Positions 1 through 5,961 of a stretch of 7,621 nucleotides of DNA are shown in pieces. The first letter of the stretch is position 1; every line of letters starts with the position of its first letter. The position numbers and the translations under genes were made by a program. This stretch comes from an uncultured Solirubrobacterales bacterium (GTDB taxonomy: Bacteria; Actinomycetota; Thermoleophilia; Solirubrobacterales; Solirubrobacteraceae), in the NCBI GenBank assembly GCA_903953065.1, contig CAJBIG010000002.1:1-7621 (forward strand), given 5' to 3'. The notes under the pieces are model-generated. The model was not told the origin of the DNA. It saw only the letters and a list, made by a program, of their open reading frames with translations, and ran no database searches.

Positions 1-1115
1 AGGTCGTAATTGACCCCGAGCTGCGCAAGTCAATCGTTGAACTTGGAATGGTCCGCTCTATCGAGCAGGCCGACGACGGCAAAGTCGCCGTAATCGTCTC
101 GTTGACGACCGCTGGCTGCCCAATCCGCAACCACTTCGAAACAGCAGTTGCTGAGGCTGTCGGCGCGCTCGATGGCGTTACGGGAGTGAGCGTCAGCTTC
201 GACGTTCTAAGCGATACCGAGAAGGGTGAGCTGCAGCGCAAGCTCGGCCGTGGCTCGCTGCCGGAGGGTGCGCTCGCACAGGTCAGCAACGTCGTCTGCA
301 TCGGCTCCGGCAAGGGCGGCGTTGGCAAGTCGACGATCACCGCCAACATTGCTGCTGCGCTGGCAGCCGAAGGAAAGCGCGTTGGCGTTCTTGACGCCGA
401 CGTTTGGGGCTACTCAATCCCACGCATGTTCGGCGTGACCGGCCGCCCGCCGGTTTCGCCGGAGCGCAAGATCATGCCGCTTGAGGCAGGCGGCGTGAAG
501 ATCATGTCGATCGGCTTCTTCGTCGAAGAGGATGCCGCCGTCGTGTGGCGCGGGCCGATGCTGCACAAGGCCTTGACTCAGTTCCTCGAGGACGTCGAAT
601 GGGGCCAGCTCGACTTCCTGCTCGTCGATCTGCCGCCAGGCACCGGCGACGTCTCGATGACGCTGGCGCAGCTGCTGCCGCAGGCCCAATTCGTAATCGT
701 CACAACGCCGCAGCAGACGGCGCAGAAGGTCGCGCGCCGATCGGCCGACATGGCCAACAAGGTCAACCTTGAGGTCGCAGGCGTGATTGAGAACATGGCT
801 GGCTTTGTCACGCCTGACGGAGAGCGGTACCAAATCTTCGGTGAGGGTGGAGGCCAAGAGCTGGCCGACGAGATTCAAGTGCCGTTGATCGCCAAGGTGC
901 CGCTGACGATGCCGCTGCGTGAGCAGGCCGATGCCGGCGTGCCGCTGGTCATCAGCGACCCGGATGATCCTGCCGCTCAGGCGATCCGCCAAGCCGCGCG
1001 CGGACTGATCGCAATCTTCCCGGCCGAACTTCCGATGCTTCAGGCCGAGATGCCAGCCGACTCAGCCGCGGTAGATGAACCCGCGCCGGTCGGAATGACG
1101 CTGCCGATGGCCTAA
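1..1115 (+). CDS. mrp: Mrp/NBP35-family iron-sulfur carrier P-loop ATPase (5' partial)
   Basis: Cytosolic ATPase of the Mrp/ApbC/NBP35 family, which carries or inserts Fe-S clusters. The frame is open from base 3 to the left edge, and the codons before the ATG at 48 read as a normal MIP18/DUF59 N-terminus (VIDPELRKSIVELGMV). The start therefore lies outside the window and the ATG at 48 is internal. Counting from the codon at 3, there are 370 visible residues: the MIP18 domain with the TTAGCP motif (Cys39), then the MinD-like domain with the deviant Walker A GKGGVGKS (103-110, bases 309-332), DADVWGYSIPRMFG (131-144) and VDLPPGTGD (208-216). The CxxC that many homologues carry after ENM is absent: the segment reads ENMAGFVTPDGERYQIFG, with Thr270 and Gly273 at the cysteine positions. 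Only two cysteines remain in the visible part (39 and 99). An acidic/proline-rich tail of about 25 residues follows. The TAA overlaps the stop codon of the convergent ferredoxin gene. Confidence 0.95.
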   Translation, partial: VVIDPELRKSIVELGMVRSIEQADDGKVAVIVSLTTAGCPIRNHFETAVAEAVGALDGVTGVSVSFDVLSDTEKGELQRKLGRGSLPEGALAQVSNVVCIGSGKGGVGKSTITANIAAALAAEGKRVGVLDADVWGYSIPRMFGVTGRPPVSPERKIMPLEAGGVKIMSIGFFVEEDAAVVWRGPMLHKALTQFLEDVEWGQLDFLLVDLPPGTGDVSMTLAQLLPQAQFVIVTTPQQTAQKVARRSADMANKVNLEVAGVIENMAGFVTPDGERYQIFGEGGGQELADEIQVPLIAKVPLTMPLREQADAGVPLVISDPDDPAAQAIRQAARGLIAIFPAELPMLQAEMPADSAAVDEPAPVGMTLPMA

Positions 1116-1378
1116 GCGCCCTTGGCGTAGTACTCGGCGTTGATTGCGGCGTACTTCAGCCACTCATCGGGCAGCTGATCCTCAGCGAAGCAGGCGTCGA
1201 CGGGGCAAGCCTCAACGCAGGCATCGCAATCGATGCATTCTTCGGGATCGATGAAGAGCATCTTGACCTTGTCGTAATCGGGTTCGTCTGGCCCGGGGTG
1301 GATGCAGTCGACCGGGCAGACCTCAACGCAGGAGTTGTCCTTCGTGTCGATACATGGTTCTGCGATTACGTAAGCCAT
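1112..1378 (-). CDS. fdxA: 7Fe-type ferredoxin ([3Fe-4S][4Fe-4S])
   Basis: Small soluble electron carrier of 88 residues resembling actinobacterial FdxA. The N-terminus (MAYVIAEPCIDTKDNSC) and the motifs CVEVCPVDC and CIDCDACVEACPVDAC are diagnostic. By analogy with Azotobacter ferredoxin I, Cys9, Cys17 and Cys58 should bind the [3Fe-4S] cluster, and Cys21, Cys48, Cys51 and Cys54 the [4Fe-4S] cluster; Cys25 is the extra cysteine beside the latter. A further Cys63 ends the second motif. The stretch between Cys25 and Cys48 has 22 residues against about 14 in compact homologues, so it holds an acidic/proline-rich insertion (HPGPDEPDYDKV). The C-terminus has aromatic residues (EWLKYAAINAEYYAKGA), as in other long FdxA proteins. 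No strong Shine-Dalgarno lies before the ATG. The gene is convergent with mrp and divergent from the SDR gene. Its redox partner is unknown. Confidence 0.93.
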   Translation of the reverse strand: MAYVIAEPCIDTKDNSCVEVCPVDCIHPGPDEPDYDKVKMLFIDPEECIDCDACVEACPVDACFAEDQLPDEWLKYAAINAEYYAKGA

Positions 1379-1467
1379 CTTCGGTGATCCGATCCTTTGC
1401 TCGTTGAGGTGCCTGAGAGCGCGAACTGTAGCGACCGCTTAGGAGAGGGCGCGATACGCTCAGGCCA
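1379..1467. promoter_or_regulatory. Divergent intergenic promoter region (ferredoxin / SDR gene)
   Basis: Both flanking genes read outward, so this 89-base gap should carry promoters for both. For the ferredoxin (minus strand) the best -10 candidate is TACAGT at 1430-1425 with no recognisable -35, which would give a leader of about 40 bases. The SDR-side candidate is listed separately. A perfect 7-base inverted repeat, gcctgag at 1411-1417 and ctcaggc at 1459-1465, spans most of the gap. It could be a regulator site or chance. Confidence 0.4.
1455..1460 (+). promoter_or_regulatory. Candidate -10 element giving a leaderless SDR transcript
   Basis: TACGCT fits the actinobacterial TANNNT pattern and ends 7 bases before the A of the ATG at 1468, so transcription could begin at or next to the start codon. 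In support, the only purine-rich stretch upstream (aggagagg, 1441-1448) is about 19 bases from the ATG, too far for a normal Shine-Dalgarno. An in-frame TAG at 1429-1431 with no usual start codon between it and 1468 fixes the start there. No clear -35 is seen. This is a motif-based inference. Confidence 0.35.
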
Positions 1468-2340
1468 ATGGTGCTTGTTACCGGTGCGACCGGGCTGATT
1501 GGATCGGAGCTACTGCCGCGGTTGACCGCTGGTGGAGCACCGGTTCGCTGCCTCGTGCGCGACCCACGGCGGCTCGGGGCCGAGCGGGTGCGAGTGCAGA
1601 TCGTTCTCGGGGACTTGGCCGACCACCGCTCACTCGCCAACGCAACGCGTGGAGTTCGGCATGTAATTCATCTGGCTGCAGCGAGCCACGATCAGGCCGG
1701 GGGAACGATTGAGGAGCTCGGTTCGATCGCCACCTGGCGTCTAATCGAGGCGGCCGAAGCTGCCGGTGTCGAGCGCTTCACATACTTCTCCGCGCTCGGC
1801 GCCGTCCGCGGCGCGCCGACGCGCCTGCTGCGCGACAAAGCGATCGCCGAGGATGCCGTCGCCTCGGCGCGGATTGCGACAACAACCTTCGCGCTCTCTC
1901 TCGCGCACGCCTCGCCCGACCCTCTCTTCACCGCAATCGATGCCTGCTCGCGGGCGGGGCTCATCCCCGTTCCAGGTGCCGGTCGCTACCAACCGATCTG
2001 GGTTTCCGACATAGCCGACGCGGTTATCGCCCAAGCCGCGCTGCCAAGCCAGCCCGGTCATCAGCGCATCGAGCTGGCCGGCCCGCAGGCGCTTGATCTG
2101 CGGACGATCAGCCGCCTGATTGGCAGCTCGCTCGGCCGTCGTCGGCCGGCGCTGCCAACTACGCCCGGCTTCGCCAAGACGATGTTGAGGATCGCCGCCT
2201 CAGGCGCGGTCGAGCTGCCGATGGTTTGGGATCGGCAGGCGCTGCTCGGCGGCGAGATGATTGCCTCCGGCGGTAGCGCCGACGCGCTCGCTCTCGGCGT
2301 CTCACCGCGCCGCTTCAGCGATGTGCTCGGTCTCGACTAG
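1468..2340 (+). CDS. NAD(P)-binding atypical SDR, NmrA/NDUFA9-like, without catalytic Tyr
   Basis: A 290-residue cytosolic Rossmann-fold protein. Residues 2-12 (VLVTGATGLIG) form the dinucleotide-binding TGxxGxxG turn. Further markers are VRCLVRDP (26-33) at the end of beta-2, LGDLAD (47-52), HLAAAS (68-73), YFSALGA (106-112) and QPIWVSDIADA (175-185), in the order seen in atypical extended SDRs. Where relatives read Tyr-x-x-x-Lys, this protein reads Leu120-Leu-Arg-Asp-Lys124, so the lysine is kept and the tyrosine lost. That argues for a nucleotide-sensing, structural or isomerase-like role rather than classical dehydrogenase chemistry, as is known for NmrA. The substrate is unknown. The ATG at 1468 is the only plausible start, because an in-frame stop lies at 1429. 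The TAG overlaps the stop of the convergent amidase gene. Confidence 0.85.
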   Translation: MVLVTGATGLIGSELLPRLTAGGAPVRCLVRDPRRLGAERVRVQIVLGDLADHRSLANATRGVRHVIHLAAASHDQAGGTIEELGSIATWRLIEAAEAAGVERFTYFSALGAVRGAPTRLLRDKAIAEDAVASARIATTTFALSLAHASPDPLFTAIDACSRAGLIPVPGAGRYQPIWVSDIADAVIAQAALPSQPGHQRIELAGPQALDLRTISRLIGSSLGRRRPALPTTPGFAKTMLRIAASGAVELPMVWDRQALLGGEMIASGGSADALALGVSPRRFSDVLGLD

Positions 2341-3773
2341 CCAGCGTCGACGGGGGCACGGCGCGCGGCCCACGGCAGAGCGCTTTCGAGCTGAGAGCTG
2401 AGCGCCAGCAGCAGCCCTTCCGATTCAGGCCGTCCGACCAGTTGCACCGCCAGCGGCAGCCCAAGCTCATCGTTCTGGTAGAGCGGCACTGAGATCGCAG
2501 GCGAACCGGTCGCGTTTGAGATCGCCGTGAACGGTGTGAAGTGGCCGGAGCGAGCGAAGGCGCCCATCGGGTCGTCGGCGCAGCTGTCGATTGTCCCGAG
2601 CGTCACCGGAGGCTCGGCCAGTGCGGGGCAGAGGATTGCGTCGTAGTCCTGAGCCCAGCTAACGACCATCCGCGCCATCGCCTGCATCTGTATCTCAGCG
2701 CCAAAGCCGATCACAGCGCTGATCTGCTGCGACTGCTGCCAGATCGACCAGCTCAGCGGTTCCATCTGATCCTCAGTGAACTCGCTCCCGGCGACCATCT
2801 GGGCGAAGGCGATCTGTAGTGAAATCATCGGCCCAAAGAGCGCCGAGAAGAGCTGAATCATCCCCGGCACATTCCATGGCGGGTTCGCTTCAACTACCTC
2901 GTGGCCAAGCTCGCGCAGCAGTTCGGCTGCGTCGTTCACAGCGGCCACCGAGGTCGGGTCGATTGGAGCTCCCTCAATTGGCGGCGTCATCGTCATTGCG
3001 ATCTTCAGGCCCTTCGGCTCCTCGCGAGCCAGCTCGCTGAACGGTTTGGGCGGCGCCGCGGCCCAGTAGGCGTCGCCGGCCTCGTAGCCGGCGAGCACGT
3101 CAAGCGCCAAGGCTGTCTCTGCGGTTGTGCGCGTCAGCACGCCGTCGATGCCGAGGAACGAGCCGCCGACATCAGGGCCGGACGAGATTCGCCCGCGCTG
3201 AGGTTTGAGCCCAACCAGGCCGCAGCAGGCTGCGGGGATTCGCGTAGAGCCGCCGCCGTCGTTGGCGTGCGCGAAAGGCACCATTCCGGATGCGACGGCC
3301 GCGGCCGAGCCGCCGGATGAGCCGCCCGGCGTACGGCTTGTGTCCCACGGGTTGCGCGAGGGCCCAAAGCGGCGCGGTTCGGTCGTCGGCAGGATTCCAA
3401 ACTCCGGCAGGTTGGTAGTACCGACAACGATCGCGCCCGCGTCGCGCAGGCGACGTACGAGGAAAGCGTCGTGGCTTGCGCGGTAGTCGCCCATAACGTC
3501 GGCTGCAAAGGTCAACCGGGCACCCTCGACCGGGCGGTTGTTCTTGATCGCAACCGGAACCCCGGCCAGCGGCCGAGCGTCACCGCTCTTCACCTCTTTG
3601 GCCTTGGCGCGCGCGTCATCGTGGAAAACGTCGATGAAGGCGTTGTAGGTCGGGTTCAGGGCGTCGATCCGGCCGAGCGAGGTATCGACCAGCTCGAGCG
3701 CGCTGATCTCGCCGCTCTTGACCATTGCTGCGAGCTCATCGATTGGACGGAACATCAACTCTGAATCGGACAT
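2337..3773 (-). CDS. Amidase signature family hydrolase
   Basis: A 478-residue serine hydrolase of the amidase signature family, which cleaves carboxamides to acid and amine or ammonia. The Ser-cisSer-Lys triad is complete: Lys77 in GVPVAIKN, Ser152 in TPGGSSGGSAAAVASG, and nucleophile Ser176 in NDGGGSTRIPA. The Ser152-Ser176 spacing of 24 equals that of FAAH Ser217-Ser241. Other markers are GTTNLPEFG (118-126), GLVGLKPQRGR (185-195), GVLTRT and the C-terminal GLPLAVQLVGRP. The DGGGS form and the ACCGLVGLKP context recall the 6-aminohexanoate cyclic dimer hydrolase (NylA) branch more than GatA, and no gatC or gatB is adjacent, so a role in tRNA amidation is unlikely. There is no signal peptide, so it should be cytosolic. 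The substrate cannot be told. It stands alone, divergent from citrate synthase and tail-to-tail with the SDR gene. Confidence 0.93.
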   Translation of the reverse strand: MSDSELMFRPIDELAAMVKSGEISALELVDTSLGRIDALNPTYNAFIDVFHDDARAKAKEVKSGDARPLAGVPVAIKNNRPVEGARLTFAADVMGDYRASHDAFLVRRLRDAGAIVVGTTNLPEFGILPTTEPRRFGPSRNPWDTSRTPGGSSGGSAAAVASGMVPFAHANDGGGSTRIPAACCGLVGLKPQRGRISSGPDVGGSFLGIDGVLTRTTAETALALDVLAGYEAGDAYWAAAPPKPFSELAREEPKGLKIAMTMTPPIEGAPIDPTSVAAVNDAAELLRELGHEVVEANPPWNVPGMIQLFSALFGPMISLQIAFAQMVAGSEFTEDQMEPLSWSIWQQSQQISAVIGFGAEIQMQAMARMVVSWAQDYDAILCPALAEPPVTLGTIDSCADDPMGAFARSGHFTPFTAISNATGSPAISVPLYQNDELGLPLAVQLVGRPESEGLLLALSSQLESALPWAARRAPVDAG

Positions 3774-3903
3774 ATGAACCTTTCGCCGTGGGGTTGCAGC
3801 GTCAGCCTAACCGCGCTCGCCGCAGGGCGCATCGCGCAGCGGACTCAATCGTGAGAAACTGAGAAGTAGAGAGTCAACCCTTGGAGCAAAGAGAGCGTGT
3901 TCA
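3774..3903. promoter_or_regulatory. Divergent intergenic promoter region (amidase / citrate synthase)
   Basis: This 130-base gap must serve both outward-reading genes. On the amidase strand, TAGGCT at 3809-3804 is a plausible actinobacterial -10 with a leader of about 23 bases that includes the GAAAGG site. A second possibility is TTGACT at 3877-3872 with a poor -10 (TCACGA, 3854-3849) 17 bases on. On the citrate synthase strand I see no convincing -35/-10 pair. The leader there is purine-rich, with agagag at 3890-3895 as the nearest, weak ribosome binding site. A short inverted repeat, ctca-atcg-tgag, lies at 3843-3854. All assignments here are tentative. Confidence 0.35.
3779..3784 (-). promoter_or_regulatory. 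Ribosome binding site of the amidase gene
   Basis: On the minus strand GAAAGG lies 5 bases before the ATG at 3773-3771. This is a reasonable Shine-Dalgarno and supports the chosen start. Confidence 0.6.
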
Positions 3904-4980
3904 ATGAGTGAGGTTATTTCCGGACTTGAGGGCGTAGTCGCATTCGAGACAGTGATCGCCGAGCCTGATCGCGAAGGCGGCGCACTCCGCTACCGCGGTG
4001 TCGACATCGAAGACCTCGTTGGCTTTGTGCCGTACGAAAAGGTTTGGGGACTGCTCGTGGACTCCAGCTTCGAGCCCGGCCTCTCGCCGGCGGAGCCGCA
4101 CCCGCTGATGGTTCGCTCCGGCGACCCACGCGTCGACGTGCAGTCGGCGCTGGCAATGCTCGCCCCTGAGTGGGGCTTCGGTCAGCTGCTCGACATCAGC
4201 GATGAGCAGGCCCGCAACGACCTTGCGCGCTGCTCGGTGATGGCACTCTCGTTCGTCGCCCAGTCGGCGCGCGGCGTCGGCCAGCCGTGGGTTCCGCAGG
4301 TGACTATCGATGAAGGTCACACGATCGCTGAGCGTTTCCTCTTGCGCTGGCGCGGCGAGTGCAACCCCGATCACGCCAAGGCGATCGACGCCTACTGGGT
4401 TTCAGCGGCCGAGCACGGAATGAACGCTTCGACCTTCACAGCCCGAGTCGTCGCATCAACCGGCGCCGATGTTGCAGCTGCGATGTCGAGCGCGGTCGGC
4501 GCGCTCAGCGGCCCGCTCCACGGCGGCGCGCCATCGCGGGTGCTGACGATGCTCGACGAAGTAGAAGCGAGCGGCGACGCAGACGCTTGGGTCAGGATGG
4601 CGCTCGACCGTGGCGACCGCCTGATGGGCTTCGGTCACCGCGTTTACCGCGCCGAGGATCCGCGTGCCCGCGTACTGCGCCGCACCGCACAAGAGCTCGG
4701 CTCGGAACGCTTCGAAGTTGCCGAGGCACTTGAAGAAGCAGCACTGGCGGAACTCAAGGCGCGCAAGCCCGATCGCGTACTGGCGACCAACGTTGAGTTC
4801 TGGTCGGCAGTGGTTCTCGACTACGCCGAGATTCCACCCGACATGTTCACCAGCATGTTCACCTGCGCGCGCGTTGCCGGTTGGTCGGCTCACATCATGG
4901 AGCAGAAGCGTGAAGCGAAGCTGATCCGCCCTTCGGCGAAGTACGTCGGGCCCGGCCCGCGCGGCCGCGACGAAGTCTGA
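3904..4980 (+). CDS. citA: Citrate synthase (CitA-like, citrate synthase 2 type)
   Basis: Condenses oxaloacetate and acetyl-CoA to citrate at the entry to the TCA cycle, in the cytosol. The 358-residue protein is of the compact type without the N-terminal domain of NADH-regulated enterobacterial enzymes. Substrate-binding and catalytic motifs are in order: EHGMNAST (His171, E. coli His229 equivalent), GPLHGGA (His206, catalytic, His264 equivalent), GFGHRVYRAEDPRA (His245, His305 equivalent), and NVEFWSAVVLDYAEIPPDMF. The last normally carries the catalytic Asp (E. coli Asp362, in NVDFYS), but here the residue is Glu298. As I recall, actinobacterial CitA-type proteins share this NVEFW form, so it probably marks a subfamily rather than loss of function. 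The C-terminus (AGWSAHIMEQK, LIRPSAKYVGP) is intact. Methylcitrate synthase activity cannot be excluded. Six bases separate its TGA from the ABC ATPase start, which suggests co-transcription. Confidence 0.93.
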   Translation: MSEVISGLEGVVAFETVIAEPDREGGALRYRGVDIEDLVGFVPYEKVWGLLVDSSFEPGLSPAEPHPLMVRSGDPRVDVQSALAMLAPEWGFGQLLDISDEQARNDLARCSVMALSFVAQSARGVGQPWVPQVTIDEGHTIAERFLLRWRGECNPDHAKAIDAYWVSAAEHGMNASTFTARVVASTGADVAAAMSSAVGALSGPLHGGAPSRVLTMLDEVEASGDADAWVRMALDRGDRLMGFGHRVYRAEDPRARVLRRTAQELGSERFEVAEALEEAALAELKARKPDRVLATNVEFWSAVVLDYAEIPPDMFTSMFTCARVAGWSAHIMEQKREAKLIRPSAKYVGPGPRGRDEV

Positions 4981-4986
4981 TCGCCT

Positions 4987-5961
4987 GTGGCAACAGATAA
5001 TGGGATCGAAGTCGAAGGACTCGTTCGAGTCTTTGGCGACGATATTCGCGCAGTTGACGGCGTAGACCTGAGCGTCGCCCCAGGCGAGATCTACGGCTTC
5101 CTCGGTCCCAACGGCGCCGGCAAGTCGACGATGGTCTTGATGCTCGTCACCTTGCTGCCGCCAACCGCTGGCCACGCAACTGTCGCCGGCTTTGACGTCG
5201 CCAAGCAGGGCCCGCAGGTCCGCGGCCAGATCGGCGCCGCGCTGCAGGAATCGGCGCTCGACGACTTCCTGACCGGCAACGAGCACATGGATCTTCAAGG
5301 TGGCTTGCACGGCCTCTCGAAGAACGAACGTCGCACGCGCGGCGCCGAACTGATGGAGCGCGTCGGCCTCAGCGACGCCGCCGGGCGCAAAGTAGGCGGC
5401 TACTCGGGCGGAATGAAGCGCAGGCTCGACTTGGCGCTGGCGCTGCTGCACCGCCCCTCGGTGCTCTTTCTTGACGAACCGACGACCGGCCTCGATCCGC
5501 AGAGTCGCAGCGCGCTCTGGGCCGAGGTGGAGCGGCTCTCACGCGAGGACGGCGTGACCGTCTTCCTTACGACGCAGTATCTCGAGGAGGCCGACGTGCT
5601 CGCCGACCGCGTCGGAATCATCGACCATGGCAAGCTTGTAGCCGAGGGAACGCCGACCGCGCTGAAGGCAGGTATCGGCCAGGTTTCGCTCGAGGCGACG
5701 CCGGCCAACCCGAACGACCGCGAGAAGCTCGCCGCGGTGCTTGCGCGCTTCGGCGAGCCTGCAGCAGCATCACCGAAGTCGGTTGCTGTGCGGCTCGCTT
5801 CGGGCGCCGAGCAGCTCGCCGACGTTGTCCGCGCGCTCGACGCCGATGGGATCGAGGTTGGCGAACTGCAGCTCCACCAGCCATCGCTCGATGACGTATT
5901 CCTGCAGCAGACCGGCCGCTCACTGGAGGGTGAAGAGGAGCAAGAGGAGCCCGCCGCGTGA
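4987..5961 (+). CDS. ABC exporter ATPase, DrrA (daunorubicin resistance) type
   Basis: Nucleotide-binding subunit, 324 residues, that should drive the two membrane proteins encoded just downstream. Visible elements: Walker A GPNGAGKST (40-48), Q-loop Gln87 in AALQES, signature YSGGMKRRLDLA (139-150), Walker B VLFLDEP (159-165, catalytic Glu164), D-loop TGLD (167-170), and the switch region FLTTQYLEEAD (193-203), where Gln197 replaces the usual H-loop His. This TTQYLEEAD form is common in DrrA-like actinobacterial exporters. The C-terminal domain ends with QPSLDDVFLQQTGR (298-311), the DrrA regulatory motif, then an acidic tail (EGEEEQEE). The GTG at 4987 is the only start that keeps the N-terminus, because the citrate synthase TGA is in the same frame two codons upstream; no clear Shine-Dalgarno is seen. 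The stop overlaps the next start (GTGA). The substrate may be a drug, lipid or antibiotic-like molecule and cannot be assigned. Confidence 0.94.
   Translation: MATDNGIEVEGLVRVFGDDIRAVDGVDLSVAPGEIYGFLGPNGAGKSTMVLMLVTLLPPTAGHATVAGFDVAKQGPQVRGQIGAALQESALDDFLTGNEHMDLQGGLHGLSKNERRTRGAELMERVGLSDAAGRKVGGYSGGMKRRLDLALALLHRPSVLFLDEPTTGLDPQSRSALWAEVERLSREDGVTVFLTTQYLEEADVLADRVGIIDHGKLVAEGTPTALKAGIGQVSLEATPANPNDREKLAAVLARFGEPAAASPKSVAVRLASGAEQLADVVRALDADGIEVGELQLHQPSLDDVFLQQTGRSLEGEEEQEEPAA
5945..5949 (+). promoter_or_regulatory. Ribosome binding site of the first permease gene
   Basis: AGGAG lies 8 bases before the GTG at 5958, inside the end of the ATPase gene. A second AGGAG is at 5936-5940. The purine runs that form these sites also encode the ATPase's Glu-rich tail. 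They support the GTG start and translational coupling. Confidence 0.6.

Noticed and set aside
48..50. ATG at 48 as the start of the Mrp gene
   Set aside because: The upstream codons from base 3 continue the family's conserved N-terminus (VIDPELRKSIVELG), so the gene is truncated by the window edge.
414..992. 192-codon open frame on the minus strand inside mrp
   Set aside because: Antisense to conserved Mrp motifs, with biased low-information composition and no start context. A high-GC shadow.
2901..3320. 139-codon plus-strand frame inside the amidase gene
   Set aside because: It covers the antisense of the amidase catalytic region, where the amidase motifs are intact. No independent coding evidence.
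2337..3773. Amidase as GatA of the tRNA amidotransferase
   Set aside because: No gatC or gatB is adjacent, and the DGGGS nucleophile context fits stand-alone amidases better.
3843..3874. Short inverted repeats (ctca/tgag; gactc/gagtc) upstream of citrate synthase as operator sites
   Set aside because: Arms of 4-5 bases in a purine-rich stretch are expected by chance.
4456..5451. 331-codon open frame on the minus strand across the citrate synthase/ABC ATPase junction
   Set aside because: It is wholly antisense to two well-supported genes, shows no recognisable motif, and has the Arg/Ala/His-rich look of a shadow frame in high-GC DNA.
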